Assembly: GCA_964556755.1 (NCBI GenBank) | Contig: CAZKXI010000004.1 | Span: 1-64,000 of the forward strand | DNA from: UBA4085 sp964556755 | GTDB lineage: Bacteria; Acidobacteriota; Aminicenantia; Aminicenantales; UBA4085 | Reading direction: 5' to 3' | Length of the DNA: 64,000 nt | Shown here: one piece after another, positions 8,119-16,752 of the stretch | How the letters are laid out: each line of letters starts with the position of its first letter | Numbering within the stretch: the stretch's first letter is position 1 | Notes under the pieces: generated by a model | Seen by the model: only the letters and a program-made list of their open reading frames with translations | What the model was told of the DNA's origin: nothing | Databases searched by the model: none | Translations under genes and position numbers: made by a program

Positions 8119-9671
8119 CGGGCCGTCTCTCCCTCGGAAGCCGCCGTTCCTGCCGAAGCCCGGGCCGCGGGCGGAGGCGGGGCGGCGGCCTCGCGGCGCT
8201 CGACGAGACGGACATAGGATGCGACCGAGGCTTCGATCTTGCCCAGGAAGGTGCGCGGAGAAAGGCCCAGCCAGAGGATCAGGATGACGATCGGAGCGGC
8301 CACGGCGATCTCGCGGAGAGTCATGTCCCGCAGCCCCAAGACCGAGCGGCGGGTCGCCGGCCCATGCAGGACCTTACGGACCATGGTCAGCAGGTAGGCG
8401 GCCGACAGAATGACGCCCGGCACGGCCAGAACGGCCCAGAGCGGCTGGGCCCCGAAGACGCCCGCGAGGCAGAGGATCTCTCCGACGAAGCCGCCCAGCC
8501 CCGGCAGGCCGAGCGAGGCCAGCGAAGCCAACAGGAAGAAGCCGGCGAAGACCGGCATGACCCGGGCGACCCCCCCGAAGTCGCCGATGAGCCGGGTGTG
8601 GGCCCGCTCGTAGAGGACGCCGACCAGGAGGAAGAGAAGGCCCGTGCTCAAGCCGTGCGCCAGCATCTGGAAGACGGCCCCCTGGACGGATTCGGGGGTC
8701 GAGGCGAACAGGGCCAGCATGACCAGCCCCATATGGCTGACGCTGGAGTAGGCCACCAGGGACTTGATGTCCTTCTGGACCAGGGCCATCAGTCCGCCGT
8801 AGAGGATGCCGGCGATCGCCAATCCGCCCAGGGCCGGCAGGAGCCGGCGGGCCGCGTCCGGGAAGAGGGGAATGGCCAGCCGGAGGAAGCCGTAGGCGCC
8901 CATCTTGAGGAGAACCGCGGCCAGAATCACGGAGCCGGCCGTGGGCGCCTCGACGTGGGCGTCGGGGAGCCAGGTGTGGAGGGGGACCATCGGCACCTTG
9001 ATGGCGAAGGCCAGGGCGAAGGCCAGGAAAAGCCACGTCTGGGCCCCGGCCGGAACGGCCCATCCGTAGAGCTCGGTGATGTCGAAGGCGACGGAGGCGC
9101 CCGCCCCGGCCGCCAGCCGGCCCAGGACCAGGATGGCGGCCAGCATCAGGAGGCTTCCGAACATCGTCACCAGGACGAATTTGACCGCGGCGTAGACCCG
9201 GCGCGGGCCGCCCCAGACGCCGATCAGAAAGGCCATGGGAATGAGCATCGCCTCCCAGAAGACGTAGAAGAGGACGAGGTTGAGCGAGGCGAAGACGCCG
9301 ATGATCCCGGCTTCCAGGAGGAGCAGGAGGGCGAGGTAGGGCTTGATCCGCTCGCTGACGGCCGTCCGCGACGACAGGATGGCCAAGGGCATGAGGAAAG
9401 CCGTCAGCGCGATCAGGACCAGGCTGATGCCGTCGATGCCGAGGTGGTACTGGATTCCCCCGCCCAGCCAATCGGCCCGCTCGACGAATTGGAGGCCGCC
9501 GGAGGCTCCGTCGTAGCCGATCAGGAGCCCCGCCGCCAAGACAAGCTCCAGGAGCGCCACAGTCAAGGCGGCGCCGTAGAGGAGCATCCGGCGCCCGCGG
9601 GGCAGCAGGCCCACGAGCAAGGCTCCCGCGAGAGGCAGGGTCCAGGCGATCGTCAGGAGAGGCGCGCTCAT
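8115..9671 (-). CDS. nuoM: NADH-quinone oxidoreductase subunit M
   Basis: A 518-residue complex I membrane subunit (proton-translocating, antiporter-like). The block HTWLPDAHVEAPTAGSV followed by LLKMGAYGFLRL is characteristic of NuoM, as is the preceding Glu-containing FWEAMLIPM helix. Overlaps nuoL upstream and nuoN downstream by 4 bp each. The C-terminus has a Pro/Ala-rich tail after the last helix. Confidence 0.97.
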   Translation of the reverse strand: MSAPLLTIAWTLPLAGALLVGLLPRGRRMLLYGAALTVALLELVLAAGLLIGYDGASGGLQFVERADWLGGGIQYHLGIDGISLVLIALTAFLMPLAILSSRTAVSERIKPYLALLLLLEAGIIGVFASLNLVLFYVFWEAMLIPMAFLIGVWGGPRRVYAAVKFVLVTMFGSLLMLAAILVLGRLAAGAGASVAFDITELYGWAVPAGAQTWLFLAFALAFAIKVPMVPLHTWLPDAHVEAPTAGSVILAAVLLKMGAYGFLRLAIPLFPDAARRLLPALGGLAIAGILYGGLMALVQKDIKSLVAYSSVSHMGLVMLALFASTPESVQGAVFQMLAHGLSTGLLFLLVGVLYERAHTRLIGDFGGVARVMPVFAGFFLLASLASLGLPGLGGFVGEILCLAGVFGAQPLWAVLAVPGVILSAAYLLTMVRKVLHGPATRRSVLGLRDMTLREIAVAAPIVILILWLGLSPRTFLGKIEASVASYVRLVERREAAAPPPPAARASAGTAASEGETAR

Positions 9672-11566
9672 AGGAGGATCAATCCCGCGAAGACGGCGGC
9701 GCCGATCAGGAATCCCAAAGCGTAGTCGGCGATGAGCCCGGTCTGCAGCGCCGCGGCCGCTCGCCCGGCCCAGCCGGCCGCGGCGCCCGTCCCGTTGACC
9801 GCGCCGTCGACCACCGCCAGATCGAAGCGGCGATAGATCATCTCAGAGGCTCGGAGGAGAGGCCGGACAAGGACCGCGTCATAGAGCCCATCGATGCCGT
9901 ATCCCCTGAGCAGGATCCCGTGCAGCCACGGCAGCCGGGAGGCCAGGGCCGCGGGCCAGCCGGGCTTGAGGACATAGAAGAGCCAGACCAGGGCCAGGCC
10001 CAGCCCGGCGGCGCCGACGGCCGCCAGGATCAAGACCGCCTCCGACGCCAAACTCCCGTGAGGAGCGGCGGCGTGGGGCAGCGAAGGCGCCAGGAACCGG
10101 CCGAGCAGGTCCGCCTTCTCCCCCAAGAAAGCCGGCAGGCCGATCCATCCGCCGACGGTCGCCAAGCCGGCCAGGACGAGAAGCGGCCAGGTCATGACGG
10201 GGGAGGACTCGCGCAGGCCGGACTTGGCTGCCGGCGTCAGCCGCTCGGGCCCGAAGAAGACCAGGACGACGAGCCGGAACATGTAGAAGGCGGTCAGCAC
10301 GGCGCCCAGCAGCCCGGCCGCCCAGAGAATGCGGTGGCCGCCGGCATGGGCGGCCGAGAGGATGGCGTCCTTGGAGAAGAAGCCCGACAGGAACGGGACG
10401 CCGGCGATGGCGAGAGAGCCGATCAGGAAGGCCGGGTAGGTCCGCGGCAAGCGGCGCCTCAGCCCGCCCATGCGCCTCATGTCCTGCTCGCCGGACAAGG
10501 CATGGATGACGCTGCCGGCCGCCAGGAAGAGCAGGCTCTTGAAGAAGGCGTGGGTGACGAGGTGGAAGATCCCCGCGCCATAGGCGCCCACGCCGCAGCC
10601 GAGAAACATGTACCCCAGCTGGGAGATGGTCGAATAGGCCAGGACCCGCTTGATGTCGGTCTGGACCAGGGCGATCGTGGCGGCGAAGACCGCGGTGAAG
10701 GCGCCGATGGAGGCGACGACGGCCGAAGCCGCCGCGGAGGAGGCGAAGAGCGGGGCCAAACGGGCGACCAGGTAGACGCCGGCCGTGACCATGGTCGCGG
10801 CGTGGATGAGGGCGCTGACGGGGGTCGGACCCTCCATGGCGTCCGGCAGCCAGACGTAGAGCGGGAATTGAGCCGACTTGCCCGACGCCCCGGCGAAGAG
10901 CAGCAAGGCCGCCAGGGTGGCCATGGCCCGGCCCAGCGCGCCGCTCGACGCAGCCCCGTTGACGGCGGCGAAGTCGACCGACCCGACGGCGAAGAAGAGG
11001 ACCAGGATGCCGAGGATGAATCCCGCGTCTCCGACGCGGTTGACCAGGAAGGCCTTCTGGCCGGCTGCCGCCGCGGCCGGCTTCTCAAACCAGAAGCCGA
11101 TCAGCAGGTAGGAGCACAGCCCGACGCCCTCCCAGCCGACGAACATCAGGACCAGGTTCGAGGCCAGGACCAGGACCAGCATGGCGAAAGTGAAGAGATT
11201 GAGGACGGCGAAGAAACGGGCGTAGCTCCGGTCATGGGCCATGTAGCCCGTCGCGTAGATGTGGATCAGGAGCCCGACGCCGGTGACGACCAGGACCATG
11301 ACCGCGGCCAGAGGATCGAAGCGGATCGCGGCGTCGGCTCTGAAGGCCCCGGCCCGTATCCAGGAGAAGAGGAGCCGGACCGGATAGGGGTCCGCGCCCG
11401 GGAGGGCCCGCAGGCCGAGGCCGGCCGCGACCGAGAGGGCGAAGGAGACGGCCACCGAGCCGCAAGCTATGCCGTGGACCGCGGGCCGCCCGAGCCGCCG
11501 GCCGAAGAGGATCAGGAAGAGGGCTCCCGCCGCCGGGGCCAGGGGAATCAGTCTGGCGGCATCCAT
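9668..11566 (-). CDS. nuoL: NADH-quinone oxidoreductase subunit L
   Basis: A 632-residue distal proton-pumping subunit of complex I. It shows GWEGVGLCSYLLIGFWF, VWLPDAMEGPTPVSALIHAA and VNRVGDAGF blocks typical of NuoL, and the long C-terminal extension corresponding to the lateral amphipathic helix and anchoring TM. Start ATG is 4 bp after the nuoK stop; its own stop overlaps nuoM by 4 bp. Confidence 0.97.
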   Translation of the reverse strand: MDAARLIPLAPAAGALFLILFGRRLGRPAVHGIACGSVAVSFALSVAAGLGLRALPGADPYPVRLLFSWIRAGAFRADAAIRFDPLAAVMVLVVTGVGLLIHIYATGYMAHDRSYARFFAVLNLFTFAMLVLVLASNLVLMFVGWEGVGLCSYLLIGFWFEKPAAAAAGQKAFLVNRVGDAGFILGILVLFFAVGSVDFAAVNGAASSGALGRAMATLAALLLFAGASGKSAQFPLYVWLPDAMEGPTPVSALIHAATMVTAGVYLVARLAPLFASSAAASAVVASIGAFTAVFAATIALVQTDIKRVLAYSTISQLGYMFLGCGVGAYGAGIFHLVTHAFFKSLLFLAAGSVIHALSGEQDMRRMGGLRRRLPRTYPAFLIGSLAIAGVPFLSGFFSKDAILSAAHAGGHRILWAAGLLGAVLTAFYMFRLVVLVFFGPERLTPAAKSGLRESSPVMTWPLLVLAGLATVGGWIGLPAFLGEKADLLGRFLAPSLPHAAAPHGSLASEAVLILAAVGAAGLGLALVWLFYVLKPGWPAALASRLPWLHGILLRGYGIDGLYDAVLVRPLLRASEMIYRRFDLAVVDGAVNGTGAAAGWAGRAAAALQTGLIADYALGFLIGAAVFAGLILL

Positions 11567-11570
11567 GGGC

Positions 11571-11873
11571 TCAGCCCCGCAAGCCGGTCAGATCTTCGCC
11601 CCGGACGGCCTTGCGGCGGCGGAAGACGACGAGGAGGATGGCCAATCCGACGGCCGCCTCGGCCGCGGCGACAGTGATGATGAACAGGACGACGGCCTGG
11701 GCTTCGGCGGCACGGGCGGATCCGGCCAGGGCCAGGAAAGCCAGGTTTCCGGCGTTGAGCATGACCTCGACGGCCAGGAACTGGGTCGTCAGATCGCGGC
11801 GGATGAAGAAGGCGGCCAAGCCCAAGCCGAACAGAAGGACGGCCACGGACAGGAACCATCCGGCGGGGATCAT
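11571..11873 (-). CDS. nuoK: NADH-quinone oxidoreductase subunit K
   Basis: A 100-residue, three-helix complex I subunit. The second helix carries the conserved acidic residue in LAVEVMLNAGNLAF, and the third helix contains the second one (AEAAVGLAILL). Length is exactly that of the family. The ATG overlaps the nuoJ stop by 4 bp. Confidence 0.97.
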   Translation of the reverse strand: MIPAGWFLSVAVLLFGLGLAAFFIRRDLTTQFLAVEVMLNAGNLAFLALAGSARAAEAQAVVLFIITVAAAEAAVGLAILLVVFRRRKAVRGEDLTGLRG

Positions 11874-12364
11874 GGGCGGTCTTTCCCCTTGACCAGGACG
11901 ACCGCGCCGACCAGGGCGGCCATGATCAGAAGCGACGTGATCTCGAAAGGATAGAGGTACTTGTCAAAGAGAAGCCGGCCCAGCTCGGCCGTCTTGACCG
12001 AGGCCGCCGGCCCGCTCGCGGGCGAGCGGATCCGGCCCAAGAGGGCGGCCGCGATCTCGGCCGTAAGGATCAGCCCCAGGCCGGCGGCCGCGATCCGTCC
12101 GGCCCGCCGGCGGTGACGGGGCCAGGGCGTCCTCACGTCGATGGTCATCAGGACGAAGAGGAACAGGACCATGATGGCCCCGGCATAGACGATGATCTGG
12201 GCGACGGCGGCGAAGGGGGCGCCCAGGAGGCCGAACAGTCCGCCCAAGGCCGAGAAGCCCAGGGCCAGCCAGAGGGCGGCCGCGGCGGCGGAGCGCGACA
12301 GGATCATGGCCAGGACCGATCCGACGGAGACGAGGGAGAAGAGGGCGAAGAGGAGCTTGGCCAT
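11870..12364 (-). CDS. nuoJ: NADH-quinone oxidoreductase subunit J
   Basis: A 164-residue, five-helix complex I subunit; the conserved region AVAQIIVYAGAIMVLFLFV corresponds to the TM3 pi-bulge helix of NuoJ. It is the first gene of a five-gene operon nuoJKLMN; nuoA-I are not in the window, so the peripheral arm and NuoH/A must be encoded elsewhere. No clear Shine-Dalgarno precedes the ATG; the promoter at 12376-12403 ends only 11 nt away, so translation is probably from an almost leaderless mRNA. Confidence 0.96.
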   Translation of the reverse strand: MAKLLFALFSLVSVGSVLAMILSRSAAAAALWLALGFSALGGLFGLLGAPFAAVAQIIVYAGAIMVLFLFVLMTIDVRTPWPRHRRRAGRIAAAGLGLILTAEIAAALLGRIRSPASGPAASVKTAELGRLLFDKYLYPFEITSLLIMAALVGAVVLVKGKDRP

Positions 12365-12375
12365 GGTTTGGCCCC

Positions 12376-12403
12376 ATTATAGGGGAACCGGGGAGCGAGT
12401 CAA
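12376..12403 (-). promoter_or_regulatory. Promoter of nuoJKLMN
   Basis: Minus strand TTGACT (12403-12398), 16-bp spacer, perfect TATAAT (12381-12376). The expected start site near 12369 leaves a leader of only about 5 nt before the nuoJ ATG. This shows that nuoJ begins its own transcription unit. Confidence 0.7.
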
Positions 12404-12460
12404 CCGAAAAACAAAGTTATCAGATCGGATTTGTTTTCCGGAGCAAATCGCATCCGCCCC

Positions 12461-12488
12461 TTTACAAAGCCGGACTTCCGTGTATAAT
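12461..12488 (+). promoter_or_regulatory. Promoter of tRNA-fMet
   Basis: TTTACA (12461-12466), 16-bp spacer, perfect TATAAT (12483-12488). The start site would be near 12495, about 6 nt before the mature tRNA 5' end. Confidence 0.75.
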
Positions 12489-12500
12489 ACACCCCGTGAC

Positions 12501-12577
<77 letters not shown>

Positions 12578-12605
12578 CCCGAATTCCCGTCCCTCCTCCC
12601 ATAGA

Positions 12606-12625
12606 CAAGGCCTTCCGAGGCCTTG
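12606..12625 (+). terminator. Hairpin downstream of tRNA-fMet
   Basis: Perfect 8-bp stem CAAGGCCT / AGGCCTTG with a TCCG tetraloop, 28 nt after the tRNA. The following bases are only moderately T-rich (CTCTGCCTTTC). Likely the tRNA transcript terminator. A second small palindrome (CCGGGG-actaat-CCCCGG) sits at 12683-12700. Confidence 0.55.
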
Positions 12626-12717
12626 CTCTGCCTTTCGTCGGATCCGGCCGCAGCCGCCCCCCGTCAGCCCGCGCGGACGGCTCCGGGGACTAATCCCCGG
12701 GGACCGGAAGGGGGGCC

Positions 12718-12749
12718 TTGACAATCGTCAAAATCCATATACTATATGG
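12718..12749 (+). promoter_or_regulatory. Palindrome-rich promoter region of the OmpA-like gene
   Basis: A perfect TTGACA -35 (12718-12723) lies within the inverted repeat TTGAC-aatc-GTCAA (12718-12731). The -10 region lies within a perfect 15-bp palindrome CCATATACTATATGG (12735-12749). Spacing to TATACT (12738) is 14 bp and to TATATG (12743) 19 bp, both non-ideal, which is what one expects of an activator- or repressor-controlled promoter. The leader of about 120 nt includes the palindrome TTGGGGCCCCAA (12796-12807) and a strong ribosome binding site before 12872. Confidence 0.55.
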
Positions 12750-12871
12750 ACAAGGTGAGAGGAAAGGTTGTTTCTTTCAATCGCGCCCTCCTCTTTTGGG
12801 GCCCCAACCCCTATCGACAGCCCTAGGATTTAATCTCGACAATCCATACCAAAGGAGAGGAGAAAGGAATC

Positions 12872-13984
12872 ATGAAGAAAGTCCTTCTCTTGTCGGTCAG
12901 CTGTCTGTTCCTGTTCGCGCTGGCGGCCCAGGCCCAGGTTGAGAACCTGCCTCCCAACCCGGTCCCCGGCAAGTGCTACGTCAAGTGCGTCACCAAGGAC
13001 ACCTTTAAGACCATCACCGAGACGATCGAAGTGGCCCCGGCCTACAAGACGCTCAAGGTCATCCCCGCCACCTACAAGACCGTGGAGGAGAGGGTCATGA
13101 TCAAGGAGGCCAGCAAGCGCCTGATCTATGTCCCGGCCGTCTATGAGACGGTGGAAGTCTCCTACGTGGCCCGCGAGGCCCGGCAGGACTTCGCCATCGT
13201 CCCGGCCTCCTTCGCCCCGGGCGTCAAGACCCTGGAGGTCTTCCCGCCCACGGCCGGCTGGAAGTACACCCTGCTGGCCGACTGCCCCTCGGTCAACAAG
13301 GAGGACTGCGTGGTCGTCTGCTATGTGCAGATGCCGGCCAAGACGCAGGACTTCGAGATCACCACCCTGCTCAAGGACGCCGTCAGCACGTCGACGTCCG
13401 TCGGCGAGGCCACCTCGACCTACCGCAAGCAGGTCGTGGCCCAGGCGGCCCGGGTGGACGAGATCGAGGTCGCGGCCGAATACGCCATGATCGAGCGCCA
13501 GGTCATCGACGTCCCGGCCCGGGTCGAGGAAGTCGTCGTCCCGGCCAAGATGCGCGAGATCAGCCGCCAGATCCTGGACCAGAAGGGCGGCCTGACGGTC
13601 TGGGAGGAGGTCGACTGTAACCTGGTCGGCACCTATACCGTCCTGCCCATCCTGTGGGACTATGACAGCGCGGTCATGACGGCCGAGTCCAGGACCATCA
13701 TCGACGAGAACCTGCTCCGGCTGCTCATGGACAAGCCCAACATCAGCATCGAGATCGCTTCCCACACCGACTCCCGCGGCGAGGACGACTACAACATGAC
13801 CCTGTCCCAGCAACGGGCCCAGTCGGTCGTCAACTACCTCGTCGGGCGGGGCATCTCGGCCACCCGGCTGGTCGCCCGCGGCTACGGCGAGACCCGTCTG
13901 AAGAACCGCTGCGCCAACGGCGTCGAGTGCACCGAGGCCGAGCACCAGGTCAACCGGAGGACGGAGTTCCGGATCCTCGACTGA
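12872..13984 (+). CDS. OmpA-family outer-membrane protein with repeated N-terminal region
   Basis: A 370-residue exported protein: signal peptide (about 1-21, ending LAAQA), an N-terminal region of about 220 residues made of degenerate repeats of the form V-x-PA-x-Y-x-T-V-E-x-x-V, and a C-terminal OmpA/MotB peptidoglycan-binding domain at about 250-370 (IASHTDSRGEDDYNMTLSQ, RGYGE, NRRTEFRI). The OmpA domain non-covalently grips diaminopimelate peptidoglycan, so the protein links envelope layers; no classical eight-strand barrel is evident. Start ATG follows AAAGGAGAGGAGAAAGGAATC. Regulated by the palindromic region at 12718-12749 and ended by a strong terminator at 14023. Confidence 0.92.
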   Translation: MKKVLLLSVSCLFLFALAAQAQVENLPPNPVPGKCYVKCVTKDTFKTITETIEVAPAYKTLKVIPATYKTVEERVMIKEASKRLIYVPAVYETVEVSYVAREARQDFAIVPASFAPGVKTLEVFPPTAGWKYTLLADCPSVNKEDCVVVCYVQMPAKTQDFEITTLLKDAVSTSTSVGEATSTYRKQVVAQAARVDEIEVAAEYAMIERQVIDVPARVEEVVVPAKMREISRQILDQKGGLTVWEEVDCNLVGTYTVLPILWDYDSAVMTAESRTIIDENLLRLLMDKPNISIEIASHTDSRGEDDYNMTLSQQRAQSVVNYLVGRGISATRLVARGYGETRLKNRCANGVECTEAEHQVNRRTEFRILD

Positions 13985-14022
13985 GGTCCGATCTCGCCCC
14001 GGTATTCCTCAAAAGACAGCCA

Positions 14023-14062
14023 AGCGGCGGCTCCCCTCGGGGGGGGCCGCCGCTTTTTTTTT
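14023..14062 (+). terminator. Intrinsic terminator after the OmpA-like gene
   Basis: GC-rich stem AGCGGCGGC / GCCGCCGCT, extended by CTCCCC/GGGG pairs, followed by nine T residues (14054-14062). Its end overlaps the stop codon of the convergent TlpA-like gene at 14061-14063. Confidence 0.93.
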
Positions 14063-15176
14063 ACTTGAAATAGTGGACGTCCCGCTCGCCCGTCGTCAGC
14101 TCCAGACGCAGGCCGAGCTGCTCGGCCAGCTCGCCGCGGGCCAGGTCCAGGTTCCGGTAATGGACGATCCAGTCCCGCTTGACGGGAGAGTCGTAGAGCG
14201 TATACACGGGGTAGTCGAGGACGTCTGACAGGCGAAAGGCGAACTCCTCGATCGTGGCGTTGTCCACGGAGATGCTCTCTTCGTTGACCAGGCAGGCCCC
14301 GTCGTACCGCCCCAGGTCGAAGCGCCGGCTGGTCCAGAGCCGACGGGGGTCGTCCACGGTCAGCTTGTAGAAGGCGGTCGGCTCCACGGCCACGGCGTGG
14401 CCCCAATGGAGCCGGTCCAAAATCGCGGCCAGCACGGCCTCCGGCCCGGCCCGCCACAGGCGGGAGCCGATGCGGACCTGGATCACGGGATCGCCGGCGA
14501 CGCGAATGTCGTGGCGGGACTTCTTCAGGATCTCGCCGATGAGCCGGCTGCTCCGGCCCTGAAAGTCGATCCCCTCGGGGGAGACCAGGAAGCGGCTGTC
14601 GGGAGCGTTCGAAAGCGCGACGGCGAGAAGGTCGGGATCGCCGGCTTTTGCGGGCGGCCGGGCCTCTTCGGCGGGGCGAATGACCGGCGCCGCGGGATCG
14701 GGCTTGACCCCTTTGTTCTGGCGTATCAGCCGCGCCAGCCGCTCCTCGGTGAGATCGGACGGGTGCCCCCGCCACAGCACGCGGCTTCGGGGGCTCAGGA
14801 GGACGGCGTAGGGGATCTTGTCGTCGACGCCATAGCCGTCGAAGGTCCGTCCATCGTCGTCCAGGGCTACGGTCAGACGCGACGGATGGGAGGCGAGGAA
14901 CCGGCGGACGACCGTCTCGTTCTCCTTGGTCAGGGAGACGACCGTCAGGTCGCCCTTGAATCTCTCCAGGGTGACCTCCAGCTGCCGGCCGGCGTTGAGG
15001 CAGGGCAGGCACCAGGTGGCCCAGAAGTCGATCAGGACGAGGTGACGGCTCGAATATTGGTTGATCGGCGAGGGCGAAAGGACCTTGGCGATCCTGACCT
15101 GCCCGAGGCCCGGCGTCGCGGCCAGCAGGCCGAGCAGCAGCCCGGCCGCGGCGCCTGGCGATCTCCTCAAGCCCAA
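14061..15176 (-). CDS. TlpA-like thioredoxin fused to a TIGR03435/DUF3738-like domain
   Basis: An exported two-domain protein of about 371 residues. A signal peptide (AAAGLLLGLLAATPGLGQ) is followed by a TlpA/ResA-type thioredoxin domain with active site WATWCLPC (C56, C59) at about 35-170, then a Pro/Ala-rich linker, then a C-terminal domain of about 190 residues. That tail (SDVLDYPVYTLYDSP, then EQLGLRLEL) resembles the soil-associated TIGR03435/DUF3738 family abundant in Acidobacteria; this match is from memory of the family pattern. The role is likely periplasmic disulfide reduction or redox sensing. The TTG at 15176 is chosen because AAAGGAG lies 7 nt upstream and the signal peptide then begins properly; an in-frame TTG at 15251 would give a charged 25-residue extension. 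Confidence 0.82.
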   Translation of the reverse strand: MGLRRSPGAAAGLLLGLLAATPGLGQVRIAKVLSPSPINQYSSRHLVLIDFWATWCLPCLNAGRQLEVTLERFKGDLTVVSLTKENETVVRRFLASHPSRLTVALDDDGRTFDGYGVDDKIPYAVLLSPRSRVLWRGHPSDLTEERLARLIRQNKGVKPDPAAPVIRPAEEARPPAKAGDPDLLAVALSNAPDSRFLVSPEGIDFQGRSSRLIGEILKKSRHDIRVAGDPVIQVRIGSRLWRAGPEAVLAAILDRLHWGHAVAVEPTAFYKLTVDDPRRLWTSRRFDLGRYDGACLVNEESISVDNATIEEFAFRLSDVLDYPVYTLYDSPVKRDWIVHYRNLDLARGELAEQLGLRLELTTGERDVHYFK

Positions 15177-15263
15177 TCCGTGACTCCTTTCCGGGCGAGC
15201 GGCCCGATCCCGCTCCCGGAGATAGTTAGCATCCCGGGCCGGTTTCGTCAAGGCGGGCCGTCT

Positions 15264-15292
15264 TTGACTGGCCGCTCCGACTCTGCTAATCT
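15264..15292 (+). promoter_or_regulatory. Promoter of the aminopeptidase P operon
   Basis: TTGACT (15264-15269), 17-bp spacer, TAATCT (15287-15292), start site near 15299, leader of about 39 nt with GGGAGG before the ATG at 15338. Confidence 0.6.
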
Positions 15293-15337
15293 CCCTGTGA
15301 TCGCCCGCGCGTTCGATCCTGATCCGGGAGGTTGTCC

Positions 15338-16726
15338 ATGTTCGATGCCCGCACCTACTCCGCTCGCCGCCGCCGCCTGCGCCGGGACCTCGGCTCCGGC
15401 CTGGCCTTGTTCCTGGGCAACGACGATAGCCCCATGAACTACGCGGCCAACGGCTACCCCTTCCGGCAGGACTCCTCCTTTCTCTATTTCTTCGGCCTCG
15501 ATTCGCCCGGCCTGGCCGGCCTGGTCGACGTCGACGAGGGGACCGATACCCTCTTCGGGGACGATATCGGCCTCGAGGACATCATCTGGATGGGCTTCCT
15601 GCCGACGCTGAAGGAGCGGGCGGCCGGGGTCGGCGTCAAGGCCACCCGCCCGGCCGCGGACTTGGCCGGCTGCCTCCGCCGGGCGCTGGCCCAGGGCCGC
15701 ATGATCCACCTCCTACCGCCTTACCGGGACGAGCACAGGCTGAAGCTGGAGGAGTGGCTGGGCGTGCCCCCGGCCGAGGCCAAGTCCCGCGCCTCGCGGG
15801 CCCTGGTCCAGGCGGTCGTCGCCCAGCGCTCGATCAAGTCCGAGGCCGAGGTGGCCGAGATCGAATCGGCCCTGACCACCACCTACAAGATGTACGAGAC
15901 GGCCATGCGGATGGCCCAGCCCGGCGTCCACGAGCGGGCCATCGCCGGCCGCATCGACGGCATCGCCAAGGCCGAGGGCGGCGCCACGGCCTTCCCGACC
16001 ATCCTCAGCATCAACGGCCAGATCCTGCACAACCACGGATACGTCAACAAGCTGGCCAGGGGCCGGCTCCTGGTGGTCGATAGCGGCGCCGAGTCGGCCG
16101 GGCATTACGCCTCCGACATCACCCGGACCGTTCCGGTCGGGGGCAAGTTCACGGCCCGCCAGCGCGACATCTACGAGATCGTCCTGGCCGCCAACGCCGG
16201 CGCCATCATGGCCGCCCAGCCCGGCCTGCCCTACAAGGAGGTCCATCTTCTGGCCGCCCGCATCATCGTCGACGGCCTCAAGTCGATCGGCCTGATGAAG
16301 GGCGATCCGGCCGAGGCCGTGGCCCAGGGCGCTCAGGCCCTCTTCTTCCCCCATGGCCTGGGGCACATGATGGGCTTGGACGTGCACGACATGGAGAGCT
16401 TGGGCGAGAACAACGTCGGCTACGACGCCTCGGTCGAGCGCAGCCGCCAGTTCGGCTTGGCCTACCTGCGGATGGCCCGCCCGCTGGAGGTCGGACACGT
16501 CATGACCGTCGAGCCGGGCATCTACTTCATCCCGGCCCTGATCGATCAGTGGAAGGCCGAAGGCAAGGCCCTCGACTTCGTGGCCTACGACAAGCTGGAG
16601 GCCTACCGCGGCTTCGGCGGCGTCCGGATCGAGGACGACATCCTGGTGACCAAGGACGGCGTCCGGATCCTGGGCCGGCCGATTCCCAAGACGGTCGCCC
16701 AGGTGGAAGCGGCGGCCACGGTCTGA
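15338..16726 (+). CDS. pepP: Xaa-Pro aminopeptidase (aminopeptidase P, M24B)
   Basis: A 462-residue dinuclear-metal peptidase that removes N-terminal residues before proline. The N-terminal AMP_N domain (about 1-170) is followed by the pita-bread catalytic domain with ligands in VDSGAESAGHYASDITRT (two Asp), HGLGHMMGLDVHD (His), TVEPGIYF (Glu) and GVRIEDDILV (Glu). All five metal ligands are visible. Cytoplasmic, no signal peptide. ATG at 15338 is preferred over TTG at 15332 because GGGAGG is 6 nt upstream. Followed 26 bp later by a nitrilase-family gene and then a NusG paralogue, probably one operon. Confidence 0.95.
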   Translation: MFDARTYSARRRRLRRDLGSGLALFLGNDDSPMNYAANGYPFRQDSSFLYFFGLDSPGLAGLVDVDEGTDTLFGDDIGLEDIIWMGFLPTLKERAAGVGVKATRPAADLAGCLRRALAQGRMIHLLPPYRDEHRLKLEEWLGVPPAEAKSRASRALVQAVVAQRSIKSEAEVAEIESALTTTYKMYETAMRMAQPGVHERAIAGRIDGIAKAEGGATAFPTILSINGQILHNHGYVNKLARGRLLVVDSGAESAGHYASDITRTVPVGGKFTARQRDIYEIVLAANAGAIMAAQPGLPYKEVHLLAARIIVDGLKSIGLMKGDPAEAVAQGAQALFFPHGLGHMMGLDVHDMESLGENNVGYDASVERSRQFGLAYLRMARPLEVGHVMTVEPGIYFIPALIDQWKAEGKALDFVAYDKLEAYRGFGGVRIEDDILVTKDGVRILGRPIPKTVAQVEAAATV

Positions 16727-16752
16727 GCGGTCTCGCCCAGGAGGATGCGGCC

